A stretch of DNA of 35,313 nucleotides from Oscillospiraceae bacterium (GCA_015069015.1 SVJK01000017.1:1-35313); one strand, 5' to 3'. Positions 16,601 through 25,670 are shown, numbered from the stretch's first letter. A program made the numbers and translations. The notes: generated by a model from the letters alone, not told the origin.

Positions 16601-17650
16601 ATGAAAAAAATAAAATTCGCCATTGTAGGATGTGGAAGTTTTTCAAAAATCCATATTGGCGGACTTAAGAATCAGAAAAAAGCAGAAATCATTGCTCTTT
16701 GCGATAAAGATGAAGAATGTATGAAAAAAAGAGCAGAAGAGTTTGAACTTGAAGGCGTAGGTATGTATACCGATTACGATGAAATGCTTAAAGATGCAGA
16801 CATTGACGCTGTGATTGTTGCAACAAATGACCAGATGCACAGAGAACTTTCTGTAAAGGCACTTTATGCAGGCAAACATGTTTTGTGTGAGAAACCAATG
16901 GCTCTCACAATTGAAGATTGTGAAGCAATGGTAAAGGCAGAAGATGAAACAGGAAAGAAACTTATGATAGGTCAGATTTGTCGTATGACCCCCGGATTCA
17001 TTGAAGCAAAAAGACTTCTTGATGAAGGCATAATCGGTGAACTTTTCTATGCTGAATCCACATATGCACATGACTATTCATCCTTTACCAATGCCACAAC
17101 ATGGCGTGCAGATCCCCTTCGTCACATTGTAATAGGCGGAGCGTGTCATGCAATTGATCTTCTTCGCTGGATTGCAGGTGATCCTACAGAAACAACAGCC
17201 TACAGCACAAAAAAAGTTCTCACAGAACTTCCTACAGATGACTGTACCGTGGCAATTTTCAAATTTCCCAATAACGTGATTGGTAAAATGTTTACATCAT
17301 CAGGATGTAAGAGACCTTACACAATGAGAACACAGCTTTACGGAACAAAAGGAACAATAGTCGTTGATAACACTGACAACTTTATAACTGTTCACCGTGA
17401 AAGAGTGGTTCCCGGCGAAAAAATTCTTGACGGAGCATTTGGAAGAGAACAGGAAAACGAAGTTTATGTACGTTATCCCATCAATGTTGATAACCATAAT
17501 GTTACCGGTGAACACAATGAATTCATTAATGCAATCTTAGACGACACACCTGTTCCCACGAACGGTAGGGAAGGTATGGCAACCGTAAAGGTTTGCAGAG
17601 CAGTTATAGATTCTGCAGATAATGGAAAAACCGTACAGATTGAATATTAA
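16601..17650 (+). CDS. Gfo/Idh/MocA-family NAD(P)-dependent oxidoreductase
   Basis: A 349-residue cytoplasmic protein. The N-terminal Rossmann fold has AIVGCGSFSKIHIGGL (residues 7-22) for nucleotide binding. The conserved CEKPMA motif with the catalytic-type lysine is near residue 96. The C-terminal alpha/beta domain carries GGACHAIDLLRW (about 182-193), with the family H-x-x-D pair. Family members oxidise or reduce sugars, inositols or sugar acids; the substrate is not deducible. It has its own promoter and RBS (AAAGAGGTG) and ends at a bidirectional terminator, so it is a single-gene unit. A role with the sugar ABC transporter about 4.4 kb away is possible but not shown. Confidence 0.92.
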   Translation: MKKIKFAIVGCGSFSKIHIGGLKNQKKAEIIALCDKDEECMKKRAEEFELEGVGMYTDYDEMLKDADIDAVIVATNDQMHRELSVKALYAGKHVLCEKPMALTIEDCEAMVKAEDETGKKLMIGQICRMTPGFIEAKRLLDEGIIGELFYAESTYAHDYSSFTNATTWRADPLRHIVIGGACHAIDLLRWIAGDPTETTAYSTKKVLTELPTDDCTVAIFKFPNNVIGKMFTSSGCKRPYTMRTQLYGTKGTIVVDNTDNFITVHRERVVPGEKILDGAFGREQENEVYVRYPINVDNHNVTGEHNEFINAILDDTPVPTNGREGMATVKVCRAVIDSADNGKTVQIEY

Positions 17651-17663
17651 TTATACATAATAA

Positions 17664-17708
17664 AAACTCATCACCTAAGCACATATGTGCTTGGATGATG
17701 AGTTTTTT
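17664..17708. terminator. Bidirectional terminator
   Basis: A long stem, AAAAACTCATCA...AAGCACATATGTGCTT...TGATGAGTTTTTT, with A and T runs on both sides, shared by the oxidoreductase gene and the convergent psd gene. Confidence 0.88.
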
Positions 17709-17715
17709 CTGTAAC

Positions 17716-18522
17716 TCACATTCTGAATCCTATTCTTTCACCAAGTTTCACCTGATATTCTTCGTTTTCTTTGAGGTAATCAAGAATACTGCGGTCAATA
17801 TAAGCAATATCTTTTTTCAGGAGCATAATTATTGTTGAGCCGCCAAATTCAAATCTTCCTTTTTCCTCTCCGCGTCTGAAATTGTGTTCCTGATGATAGT
17901 TGCAAATTTTTCCCACCATCATTGCGCCCACTTCCATGAACACAACGTCATCAAAATTGTTTGTTCGCAGAATTGTATATTCTCTTGAATTTGTCTTGAA
18001 AACAGGATAATGATTAAATGCAATAGGCCTTACGGTGTGAAGCTTACCGGGAATGTAATAGTTTTTTCCTTTGGCACCGTTATCGGGATAAATATATCTG
18101 TGATAGTCAGAAGGCGTCAGTCTGAAAACGAGACAGATACCGCTTTCATACTCTTTTGCGAGAGTTTCGTTTTTTACAAGGTCTTTTAATGAATATACCG
18201 AGTTTTTAATTTCAAATTCAGAATCGGGATTAATGTCATAAATCGTAAGATATCCGTCACATGGTGCTATAAGTGAATTGTCGTGCATATCCACAGATCT
18301 TTTGCCGTTTTTGAGTCTTCTTGTGAAGAACTCGTTGAAACAGCTCCAGTTATCCAATATATAATCAGACATATCAATATTATTTGATTTTATAAACCTG
18401 TTGATATAATGCTTTGACAGTTTGCTGTTCATAAAAACACCTGCAATTTTGGAAATAGCAGGTGTTACGAGTACTTTGAGAATCATTCTTCCGAAAACGG
18501 TATTATAAAGAAACTTGGACAT
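17716..18522 (-). CDS. psd: Phosphatidylserine decarboxylase proenzyme
   Basis: A 268-residue membrane-associated enzyme that converts phosphatidylserine to phosphatidylethanolamine. Conserved blocks are FFTRRLKNGKR, LIAPCDGYL, LTPSDYHRYIYPDNG, FNHYPVFKTNSREY, VEVGAMMVGKI and EKGRFEFGGSTIIML near residues 232-246. Self-cleavage at the Gly-Ser bond of GGST should give the pyruvoyl prosthetic group of the small subunit; the common LGST is GGST here. Asp, His and Ser of the processing triad all appear present. The start overlaps the end of pssA by 20 bases, so the two are translationally coupled. Length fits the shorter clostridial type. It ends at the bidirectional terminator. Confidence 0.95.
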   Translation of the reverse strand: MSKFLYNTVFGRMILKVLVTPAISKIAGVFMNSKLSKHYINRFIKSNNIDMSDYILDNWSCFNEFFTRRLKNGKRSVDMHDNSLIAPCDGYLTIYDINPDSEFEIKNSVYSLKDLVKNETLAKEYESGICLVFRLTPSDYHRYIYPDNGAKGKNYYIPGKLHTVRPIAFNHYPVFKTNSREYTILRTNNFDDVVFMEVGAMMVGKICNYHQEHNFRRGEEKGRFEFGGSTIIMLLKKDIAYIDRSILDYLKENEEYQVKLGERIGFRM

Positions 18523-19156
18523 TAGAAATATTATCTCCTTCTAATAGTATGAGCAGGAAAACAACAAGCCCGAGGAACGCAATTATAATCAGCCCGTGCA
18601 TATATGGTTTTTTGATCTTGAATTTGGTTATAAATGCGATACCGATTAAAACAAGAGCAACACTATATATTTTAATTGTCACAAGTGGTTTGACATACAT
18701 ATCCATCAAAAATATAACAGGGAGCAAAAGTGCGACAGATGTTACGGGAAGACCTTCATAATATTCACGTTTCCCGCCTTGTGAATTCACTCTGTTTATC
18801 TCCTGAACATTAAAATATCCAAGCCTGATGATTGCTGCAAGGACATAAAACGAAGATGCAACAATATCAATCCAGCTGACCTCAAGATTTTTAAGACCGT
18901 ATCCGAGCATAGCCGGGAAAACACCAAAACATACAAGGTCGCATAAAGAATCAATTTGTATGCCAAAAGATTTGGCATTTTCCGAACGTTTGCATTTTCT
19001 GGCAATTGTTCCGTCGAACATATCACATATACCACAAATCATAAGACACAAAAGTGCAATTCTGACATCACCCTGAAGAGCAATTGTCATACCGAACACA
19101 GCACTGCAAAGTCCGAAATATGTTAGTATTACCGAATAGTTATAATATCCTATCAT
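18503..19156 (-). CDS. pssA: CDP-diacylglycerol-serine O-phosphatidyltransferase
   Basis: A 217-residue integral membrane enzyme that makes phosphatidylserine from CDP-diacylglycerol and serine, the step before psd. The CDP-alcohol phosphotransferase motif is DGTIARKCKRSENAKSFGIQ followed by IDSLCD, with three extra residues between the AR and G positions compared with the standard DGxxAR-x8-G spacing. The PssA-type continuation LVCFGVFPAML follows. There are about seven hydrophobic segments. The chosen start, ATG at 19156 (MIGYYNYS), has GAGGTGATG upstream; the in-frame ATG at 19180 lies before this ribosome site. The pssA-psd pair is enough to form phosphatidylethanolamine from CDP-diacylglycerol. 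Confidence 0.93.
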   Translation of the reverse strand: MIGYYNYSVILTYFGLCSAVFGMTIALQGDVRIALLCLMICGICDMFDGTIARKCKRSENAKSFGIQIDSLCDLVCFGVFPAMLGYGLKNLEVSWIDIVASSFYVLAAIIRLGYFNVQEINRVNSQGGKREYYEGLPVTSVALLLPVIFLMDMYVKPLVTIKIYSVALVLIGIAFITKFKIKKPYMHGLIIIAFLGLVVFLLILLEGDNISNVQVSL

Positions 19157-19197
19157 TAGTACATCACCTCTGATATGCATTTAAACACATTGATATT

Positions 19198-19226
19198 ATT
19201 ATAACATACTATATTGTTTAATTCAA
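19198..19226 (-). promoter_or_regulatory. Promoter of pssA-psd
   Basis: On the minus strand, TTGAAT (19226-19221) and TATAAT (19203-19198), spaced by 17 bases. Confidence 0.8.
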
Positions 19227-19283
19227 GTACAAAATTAATAGATTTAGCTTTGTTTACAAATTGTAAATTTTTACATCTAACTA

Positions 19284-19312
19284 TTCACAATGAATATCTG
19301 ATGTGATATAAT
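19284..19312 (+). promoter_or_regulatory. Promoter of the alarmone synthetase gene
   Basis: TTCACA (19284-19289) and TATAAT (19307-19312), 17 bases apart, with an extended -10 TGA just before the -10 box. Confidence 0.78.
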
Positions 19313-19363
19313 CAACGGAGCGGTAAATATACTGTGTATAACATAGCGAAAGGAAAGATAAAA

Positions 19364-20062
19364 ATGATTGAAAGAGAACTTCATAAAACTTTTATTTCGA
19401 ATGATACTCCCATACTATTTAACAACATGGATGATGAAACTGTCATCAGACAGTTCAAAGGCTTTTCCGAATTTATGATGATGTACAACTGTGCAATAAA
19501 AGAAGTCAGAACAAAATTCGAAGTTTTGAATGATGATTTTTCAGTTGCTTATAATCGTAATCCGATAGAAATGATAAAATCAAGGGTGAAAAGCCCCATA
19601 AGTATTGTCGAAAAGCTAAAAAGAAAAAATCTTCCTGTAACAATGGAATCTGTTCTCGAAAACCTTAATGATGTTGCCGGTGTAAGGGTCATATGCTCGT
19701 TTATAGATGATATATATATGATAGGAAAGATGCTTACCAATCAAGATGATATAACTTTAATCGAGGTGAAGGATTACATAAAAAATCCCAAACCAAACGG
19801 TTACAGAAGTTATCATATGATAGTTGAGATTCCTGTGTTCTTCTCAAACAGAAGGCAGAATATGAGGGTTGAAATTCAACTACGCACGATTGCAATGGAT
19901 TTTTGGGCGAGTTTGGAACATAAGATGCACTACAAAAGAGATTTTGATGGTGCTGATGTTCTTGAAAAAGAACTGGCAATATGTGCAGATGTCATAGCTT
20001 CAACCGATGAGAAAATGCAAAAGATTAATTACGAGCTTGCTCGCCTTTCAAATGACAAGTAA
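19364..20062 (+). CDS. Small alarmone synthetase (RelA/SpoT synthetase domain)
   Basis: A 232-residue protein of the RelQ/RelP type: one (p)ppGpp synthetase domain and no hydrolase, TGS or ACT domain. Visible motifs are IEMIKSRVKSPISIVEKLKR (substrate-binding helix), NDVAGVRVICSFIDD, KDYIKNPKPNGYRSYHMIVE and VEIQLRTIAMDFWASLEH (the glutamate of EIQLRT is catalytic). It should transfer pyrophosphate from ATP to GDP or GTP in the cytoplasm. The start at 19364 has GAAAGGAAAG upstream; the in-frame ATG at 19334 lies before that site. It is followed after 15 bases by the FliB-like gene, probably in one operon. RelQ and RelP cannot be told apart confidently here. Confidence 0.92.
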   Translation: MIERELHKTFISNDTPILFNNMDDETVIRQFKGFSEFMMMYNCAIKEVRTKFEVLNDDFSVAYNRNPIEMIKSRVKSPISIVEKLKRKNLPVTMESVLENLNDVAGVRVICSFIDDIYMIGKMLTNQDDITLIEVKDYIKNPKPNGYRSYHMIVEIPVFFSNRRQNMRVEIQLRTIAMDFWASLEHKMHYKRDFDGADVLEKELAICADVIASTDEKMQKINYELARLSNDK

Positions 20063-20077
20063 ATTCCGGAGGAAATC

Positions 20078-21019
20078 ATGAAAACCATAGTTCCGTCATA
20101 TTACAAATTGTTTTCGTGTATAGCAGATAAATGCAGTCACAACTGTTGCTTGGGGTGGGAGATTTTCATAGATGATGAAACCTGCAATCTTTACACGAAA
20201 ACCGATTCTGACTTTGCGAAACATATATCTGAAAACATAGAACTCACCAAAGACGGTGCACGATTCAGAACCGATGAAAACAAAAAATGCCCGTTTCTTT
20301 CGGAAAGCGGACTTTGCAGCATTATATCAGAAGCGGGAGAAAAATGGCTTTGCGAAATATGTCGGGATCATCCGAGATTCAGAAACTGTTTTTCCGATAG
20401 GGTTGAAATGGGGATAGGAATGTGCTGTGAAGAGGCTGCAAGGTTGATTCTTTTGTCAGATACACATGCCCTCGAATCTGATGTTGCGGAAGAATCGGGT
20501 TCTTTGAATAATAGTGAAGAAAAATTTTTCGCGCAAAGAGAGTGGTTATTCAAATGCATAGATGAAGAAAACACACCTGAAAACATAATCAAAAGTATAA
20601 AAACAAAATATCCCCTTGTATCTTTGTGCGAATCTCCTGCATATTGGTATGAATTCTCGGAAAAACTTGAGTGTATGGATAAATCCGGGAAAAAGTACTT
20701 TGAGCTGATGAAAGATTGGAGTGAATTTGAGACGCCTGTCGAAGAAAACGATATAAAGTCATATAAAAATATACTTTCATATTATATATACCGACATTTC
20801 CCCAAAGTGTTTGAAGGGTACTTGCCGGAAACCTGCATATCTTTTTGTCTGTTATGTACTTCATGTATAATGCATATGAGCCTGAAATCAGCGAATAAAA
20901 GTTTCGAAACTCTTTGCGATATATCGAGAGTTTTTTCATCAGAAATAGAGTATTCATCAGAAAACACCGAGGACATGATAGATGAAATAGATTTTTGTGT
21001 CCACTCGTCATACATTTAA
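20078..21019 (+). CDS. fliB: FliB-like (flagellin lysine-N-methylase family) protein
   Basis: A 313-residue cysteine-rich protein. The N-terminal half has CIADKCSHNCCLGWEI (residues 13-28), CPFLSESGLCSI (about 70-81), WLCEICRDHPRFRNCF (about 90-105) and GIGMCCEEAARLIL. This Cys arrangement is the hallmark of the FliB family, which is annotated as flagellin lysine-N-methylase and probably binds an iron-sulfur cluster. The C-terminal half is poorly conserved, and the protein is somewhat shorter than typical FliB. No flagellar genes are in the window, so the target may not be flagellin. Its RBS, GGAGGAAA, is directly upstream. It overlaps the convergent AraC gene by 12 bases. Confidence 0.8.
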   Translation: MKTIVPSYYKLFSCIADKCSHNCCLGWEIFIDDETCNLYTKTDSDFAKHISENIELTKDGARFRTDENKKCPFLSESGLCSIISEAGEKWLCEICRDHPRFRNCFSDRVEMGIGMCCEEAARLILLSDTHALESDVAEESGSLNNSEEKFFAQREWLFKCIDEENTPENIIKSIKTKYPLVSLCESPAYWYEFSEKLECMDKSGKKYFELMKDWSEFETPVEENDIKSYKNILSYYIYRHFPKVFEGYLPETCISFCLLCTSCIMHMSLKSANKSFETLCDISRVFSSEIEYSSENTEDMIDEIDFCVHSSYI

Positions 21020-21835
21020 TAAATGCTTTGGTCTTCTGCATTCCGATGGACTTTTCCCAATGTAATGTTTAAAAGTTTTGTTAAAATACGAAGCATCGTA
21101 GAAACCCGTCATTTCCATCACATCAGATATTGAATGTGATTCGTTTGTAAGAAGTTCATAAGCTTTTTCAATTCTCAGTTTGTTTCTGTATTTTATGGGA
21201 GAAATACCGGTTTCGGCTTTGAAGCATCTTCTAAACATACATTCACCGAGATTGCACATGGAGGCAAGTTCTGATATTGAAATATCATCAAGGTAGTTTA
21301 TGTTTATATAATCGAGAGCTTTTCCGATTTTCGAGTTGCTTTTTTGTTCTTCATTCAAGACTATAGTATATAATAGTTTCATTAATATGTACTTGCACTT
21401 CAATAAAAATCCCGTTTCTTCCTTTTCAAATGTGTAACAACATTCTTTGAAGATTCCCTCTGTTAAAAAAGAGTCACAGTTTGAAAATGAGCAAATTTCG
21501 GGACATATGGTAATCTGATGACTGTCTCTGTCATTCATAACATAGTTAATGGAGTATACTTCTCCCCTTGATTCTGTTTCCCACTCAGTTCGGTATGCAA
21601 TATTGTACGGTATATATATGATGTCGCCCTTTTTGGCAATTATTGGTTTGTCATTGAATATATCAAACTTGCATTTACCGGAAATAATGCACACGAGTCT
21701 GTCGTGCCTGTGCTCGTTGGCATATCTGATATAAACATTTGGCGGATCAATATAGCGGTGTGCAGAAGAAAGAGACTCAATGTAGAATTCTCCTTTTTTG
21801 ATTGTCATATAATTAACGTTATGTTTATTATTCAT
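21008..21835 (-). CDS. AraC-family transcriptional regulator
   Basis: A 275-residue product with an N-terminal cupin-like ligand domain (EHRHDRLVCIISGKCKFDIF, KKGDIIYIPYNIAYRTEW) and a C-terminal double helix-turn-helix (ISELASMCNLGECMFRRCFK, GISPIKYRNKLRIEKAYELL, ISDVMEMTGFYDASYFNKTF). Length and order are typical for sugar-responsive AraC regulators. It is divergent from the ABC transporter operon that starts at 22065, and the 229-base region between them should hold its binding sites. It is therefore the probable regulator of that transporter. I saw no clear direct-repeat operator. Confidence 0.92.
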   Translation of the reverse strand: MNNKHNVNYMTIKKGEFYIESLSSAHRYIDPPNVYIRYANEHRHDRLVCIISGKCKFDIFNDKPIIAKKGDIIYIPYNIAYRTEWETESRGEVYSINYVMNDRDSHQITICPEICSFSNCDSFLTEGIFKECCYTFEKEETGFLLKCKYILMKLLYTIVLNEEQKSNSKIGKALDYININYLDDISISELASMCNLGECMFRRCFKAETGISPIKYRNKLRIEKAYELLTNESHSISDVMEMTGFYDASYFNKTFKHYIGKSPSECRRPKHLLNV

Positions 21836-22064
21836 AAAAATGGATACAACTCCTTAAAAAGAATGACTTATTTGTACCGAATTATACCACACAAATATCA
21901 TTTTGTCTATAGATTTTTGTAAAAAATTCATATATAATATTAGAGTATTGTATAGTGATATTTTATCTTGTGTACAGTCAAATGCGAAAAATGTCACTAT
22001 ATGTAATATGTCTCACTCTTTTTTGATACATATTATACGTATTACTTATTTGGAGGGCATTAAT
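21836..22064. promoter_or_regulatory. Divergent control region between AraC gene and ABC operon
   Basis: AT-rich, 229 bases. A TATAAT occurs at 21933-21938, but no -35 box lies at normal spacing, which fits an activator-dependent promoter. No convincing operator repeat is visible. Confidence 0.4.
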
Positions 22065-23048
22065 GTGAAAGAACAAACCATCAATTTAAAGAAAAAGCCC
22101 GGACTTGGGCAAAGATTCGTTGATGAGATGAAACGTAATTATGTACTTTATATTATGTCGATTCCCATCATCGTGTATTTCGTTCTGTTTTGTTATCTGC
22201 CGATGTTCGGTCTCTTGATTTCATTCCAGGATTTCAATATTATAAAGGGTGTGTTTAACAGTCCCTGGACTGATATGTACGGATTTGCACATTTCTATAA
22301 GTTTTTTACGGGTAGTATGTTCTGGCCTGTAATGAAGAACACACTTCTCATAAGTTTCTATGAAATCATTTTCTCGTTCCCTGCACCAATCATTTTTGCG
22401 TTGATGCTCAACGAAATCAAAAATCTTAAATACAAAAAGATTATTCAGACAGTTACATATTTGCCACACTTTATATCCGTGGTTGTTATCTGTAGTATGA
22501 TTATTCGTTTCTTCCAGCATGACGGTATCATCACATCTCTCATCGCTCTCCTTGGTGGAGAACGCAGAGACTACATTATAGATGCAGATGCATTCAGAAC
22601 AATCTATGTTGGAACAGGTATCTGGCAGGGAATAGGCTGGGGAAGTATCATATACATTTCAGCTCTCAGCTCCATTGACCAGGAACTTTATGAAGCAGCT
22701 GTTATTGACGGAGCCGGAAAATGGAAACAGCTCATCCATATCACCATTCCCGGAATTGCTTCAACAATCATCATTCTCTTCATCATGAGAATGGGTCAGA
22801 TTCTCAGCGTCGGATATGAAAAGATAATCCTTCTCCAGAGATCAGAGACAGTATCAGTATCTCGTGTACTTTCGGTATACACATATGAAAGAGGTCTTGG
22901 CGGTCTTTCTGGTTCGACTGTAGCCAGTGGTTCAAATCAGTATTCTTACGCATCGGCTGTGGGTGTATTTACATCATTGGTAAATATCCTTTTCCTTGCA
23001 ATCACAAACAAGATTTCCAAGAAGGTCAGCGAGACCAGCTTATTCTGA
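22065..23048 (+). CDS. CUT1 sugar ABC transporter permease (LplB-like)
   Basis: A 327-residue inner-membrane permease with about six transmembrane helices. The conserved N-terminal FVDEMKRNYVLYIMSIPIIV and FQDFNIIKGVFNSPW segments are typical of LplB/YteP-type permeases. The EAA loop that contacts the ATPase is YEAAVIDGAGKWKQLIHITI (about residues 210-229). The start is GTG at 22065, with GGAGGG at 22052-22057. The frame is open to 21903, but that stretch has no good RBS and is probably leader. It lies 18 bases before the second permease gene, so the two are co-transcribed and should form a heterodimer. No ATPase gene is nearby, as is common when a shared MsmK/UgpC-type ATPase serves several systems. 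Confidence 0.93.
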   Translation: MKEQTINLKKKPGLGQRFVDEMKRNYVLYIMSIPIIVYFVLFCYLPMFGLLISFQDFNIIKGVFNSPWTDMYGFAHFYKFFTGSMFWPVMKNTLLISFYEIIFSFPAPIIFALMLNEIKNLKYKKIIQTVTYLPHFISVVVICSMIIRFFQHDGIITSLIALLGGERRDYIIDADAFRTIYVGTGIWQGIGWGSIIYISALSSIDQELYEAAVIDGAGKWKQLIHITIPGIASTIIILFIMRMGQILSVGYEKIILLQRSETVSVSRVLSVYTYERGLGGLSGSTVASGSNQYSYASAVGVFTSLVNILFLAITNKISKKVSETSLF

Positions 23049-23066
23049 TAAGGAGGACAACGTAAA

Positions 23067-23951
23067 ATGGCAATGGTTTATAAACCGTCAATCGGTGAAA
23101 AAATCTTCAATATATTTAACATATTAATAATGGCAGTAATGATTATAATCTGTCTTTATCCGTTCTGGTATTGTATAACCTGTTCACTTTCAAAAGATAT
23201 TGTGGGTCAGACTCACACACTCATGCTTCTTCCAAAAGGTTTCAGTATAAATGCCTATAAAGAAGTGCTGGTAAGAGCTGACATTTTAAACGGATATAAA
23301 ATTACAATTTTTGTTGTTGTTGTCGGTACAGTTATCAACCTCGTTGCAACAACAATTGCAGCTTTCCTTCTCACAAGAAGAAATTTTGCAATCAGAGGGT
23401 TCCTCACATGGATGATGCTCATCACCATGTATTTTGGTGGCGGTATGATTCCTACATACGTTGTATATACACAGGTGCTCGGACTTGAAGATTCACTTCT
23501 TTCTCTTATTCTTCCCGGTGCTGTAAGTGTATATAACATGATTGTTATGAGAACAAACTTTGATGCAATTCCCCGAAGCCTTGAAGAATCGGTTAAGGTT
23601 GACGGCGGTAATGATATGCACGTACTCTGGCACATCATTATTCCTCTTTCCAAGGCAGTTATATCCGTAATGGTTCTTTTCTATGGTGTAGGTCACTGGA
23701 ATGCATGGTTCAATGCAATGCTCTATTTGCGTGACAATTCAAAAGCACCTCTTCAACTCGTTCTTCGTCATCTTCTTATAGTAAGTTCAGGTTCACAGGG
23801 TGCGGGCGCCGGTGCCGGAGACTCTGCAGGTCTTGCAGAAAACCTCAAGTTTGCAAACATCATTGTTGCAACAGTTCCGATTCTTCTTGTATATCCTTTT
23901 ATCCAGAAATACTTTGTTAAAGGTGTTATGATTGGTGCTGTAAAAGGTTAA
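23067..23951 (+). CDS. CUT1 sugar ABC transporter permease (LplC/YtcP-like)
   Basis: A 294-residue permease with about six transmembrane helices and the EAA motif LEESVKVDGGNDMHVLWHII (about residues 172-191). Other features of the family are CLYPFWYCITCSLSKD near the N-terminus and the C-terminal YPFIQKYFVKGVMIGAVKG, which is near-invariant in this subfamily. The RBS is AAGGAGG, nine bases before ATG. It pairs with the upstream permease and the binding lipoprotein downstream. A Gly-rich cytoplasmic or loop segment near residues 243-255 (SGSQGAGAGAGDSAG) is unusual in length but not disruptive. Confidence 0.93.
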   Translation: MAMVYKPSIGEKIFNIFNILIMAVMIIICLYPFWYCITCSLSKDIVGQTHTLMLLPKGFSINAYKEVLVRADILNGYKITIFVVVVGTVINLVATTIAAFLLTRRNFAIRGFLTWMMLITMYFGGGMIPTYVVYTQVLGLEDSLLSLILPGAVSVYNMIVMRTNFDAIPRSLEESVKVDGGNDMHVLWHIIIPLSKAVISVMVLFYGVGHWNAWFNAMLYLRDNSKAPLQLVLRHLLIVSSGSQGAGAGAGDSAGLAENLKFANIIVATVPILLVYPFIQKYFVKGVMIGAVKG

Positions 23952-23960
23952 TTAAATCGG

Positions 23961-23986
23961 TAATAATTGCGGATACGCAGTTGTTA
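23961..23986 (+). promoter_or_regulatory. Intercistronic mRNA hairpin before the binding-protein gene
   Basis: TAATAATTGCG and CGCAGTTGTTA pair over 11 bases (with G-U pairs) around a GATA tetraloop. It has no T run, so it is not a terminator. Such hairpins between permease and binding-protein genes can protect the downstream message and raise binding-protein output; that role is inferred. Confidence 0.5.
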
Positions 23987-24011
23987 TATAAAAAAATGGA
24001 GGTAAAAAAAT

Positions 24012-25655
24012 ATGAAAAAAGCAACTAAACTTATTGCTATTATTTCAATAGTAGCAATCCTTGCTGTATCTTTCGCATCATGCGGAAGCAAGGGTAAACG
24101 TGTTGAACACGACGGTAAAGAATTCACGTTCTGGACACAAATGGACAGTCTGTCACAGAGAGCTGGAATTGAAGATTACAATGATATGCTCATGTTCAAA
24201 GAGTTGGAAAAAGCAACAGGTGTACACATCAAATTTATGCACCCCATCTCAGGCTCAACAGGTAATGAAGCATTTGTAACAATGATTTCTTCCGATGACA
24301 GAGCAGAACTTGTAGACAACAATTGGAGTGCATATCCCGGTGGTCCCCAGAAGGCTATTGAAGATGGTATAATCATTGCCCTCAATGATTATCTCAAAGA
24401 AAATGCTCCTAACTTCTACGCTTGCGTAAACGGAGACGAAAACCACTTCATTTTCAGAGACGGTCTTGCAGATGTTGAAACAAGCCCCAAATACTGGAGA
24501 GCTCAGGCTACAACAGCTGACGGTCAGTTCTATGGCTTCAACGTTCTCAACATCGGTACAACAAGAGGTTTTGGCGGTCTCTACATCAGAGGCGACCTTC
24601 TGAAAAAATGGGGAATGGAAATTCCCACAAACATTGCTGAGTGGGAAGCAGTTCTTGCTAAAGCAAAATCAGAAGGAATTCAGTATCCCTTCTCAACAAC
24701 ACTTGATGTAATTTCCTTCAAAGGTTATGGCTCTCAGGGATTTAACACAGCATATGGTGTAGGTAAGGGCTTCTACCTTGAAGATGATAAAGTAGTATTT
24801 GCTCCCTTCCAGCCCGGCTACAAAGAATATGTAGCAAAAATGGCAGAATGGGTTAAAAAAGGATATCTTGATCCTTCCTTCTCAACAAATGATGGTGAAA
24901 AGGTAAGAGGATATATCGTAAACGGCCAGGCAATTGCTTCCTGGGGTTATATCGGTGGTGACCTTGGTACAGTTACACCTGAAGGCCAGAAAAAAGATAC
25001 TAACTATGAAGTTGTAGCTTGTCCTTTCCCTGCAGAAGCAGACGGAACACCTGCAAAATATCAGATGACATATGCAGAAGCTTCCGACCGTGCTGTCGCA
25101 ATCACCTATAACTGCGGTAACTATGAAAAAGCTATGCAGTGGGCTGATTACTTCTACAGTGAAGAAGGTGCAACTCTCAATATCTTTGGTGTTGAGGGTA
25201 ATACATTCACAGTTGAAGAAACACCTGAAAGAAAAGTATACAAATATACAGATAAAATCACAAATCACGAAGGATTCCACTCTGTAGAAGATGCATTGTA
25301 TTACTACATGCTTCCCTGTAACCATCCCGGATTCAACCAGCATCCTGACTACCTCCAGGGTTACTATCCGATTCAGGCTCAGAAAGATGCTGTTATCACA
25401 TGGAACCTTTCTTCAGAAGAATCCAAAAAACATGCTATTCCTTCACTCAACTTTACACAGGATGAACTTGACGGAATGGCTGATGTAGTTGAAGTTGCTC
25501 AGGCTCCTCTCGAAACATCACTCAACGAAATCATTCGTGGAGAAGCATCAATTGATACATATGATGCAGCTATAGCAAAAGCTAAACCTGAATATGAAAA
25601 ATATATTAAGATTCAGCAGGATGCATATAACAGATATCTTGAAAAAATGAAATAA
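24012..25655 (+). CDS. Extracellular solute-binding lipoprotein, copy 1
   Basis: A 547-residue substrate-binding protein of the CUT1/LplA type. Residues 1-24 are a lipoprotein signal with Cys24 (LAVSFASCGS), so it should be anchored to the outer face of the membrane. The mature part has the usual family 1 layout, and its length (about 520) points to an oligosaccharide or complex glycan ligand. It is the third gene of the transporter operon, with GGAGG nine bases before the start. A terminator follows at 25671. The copy at 26316 has nearly the same sequence along its length, with differences scattered throughout. Confidence 0.93.
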   Translation: MKKATKLIAIISIVAILAVSFASCGSKGKRVEHDGKEFTFWTQMDSLSQRAGIEDYNDMLMFKELEKATGVHIKFMHPISGSTGNEAFVTMISSDDRAELVDNNWSAYPGGPQKAIEDGIIIALNDYLKENAPNFYACVNGDENHFIFRDGLADVETSPKYWRAQATTADGQFYGFNVLNIGTTRGFGGLYIRGDLLKKWGMEIPTNIAEWEAVLAKAKSEGIQYPFSTTLDVISFKGYGSQGFNTAYGVGKGFYLEDDKVVFAPFQPGYKEYVAKMAEWVKKGYLDPSFSTNDGEKVRGYIVNGQAIASWGYIGGDLGTVTPEGQKKDTNYEVVACPFPAEADGTPAKYQMTYAEASDRAVAITYNCGNYEKAMQWADYFYSEEGATLNIFGVEGNTFTVEETPERKVYKYTDKITNHEGFHSVEDALYYYMLPCNHPGFNQHPDYLQGYYPIQAQKDAVITWNLSSEESKKHAIPSLNFTQDELDGMADVVEVAQAPLETSLNEIIRGEASIDTYDAAIAKAKPEYEKYIKIQQDAYNRYLEKMK

Positions 25656-25670
25656 TATAGTTTCATAGTA

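Noticed and set aside
20589-21041. A 150-residue minus-strand frame across the end of the FliB-like gene
   Set aside because: Shadow of FliB and AraC coding sequence, without RBS or domain.
22065-25655. Broken ABC transporter because no ATPase gene is present
   Set aside because: CUT1 systems of this type commonly share one ATPase encoded elsewhere; all genes here are intact.
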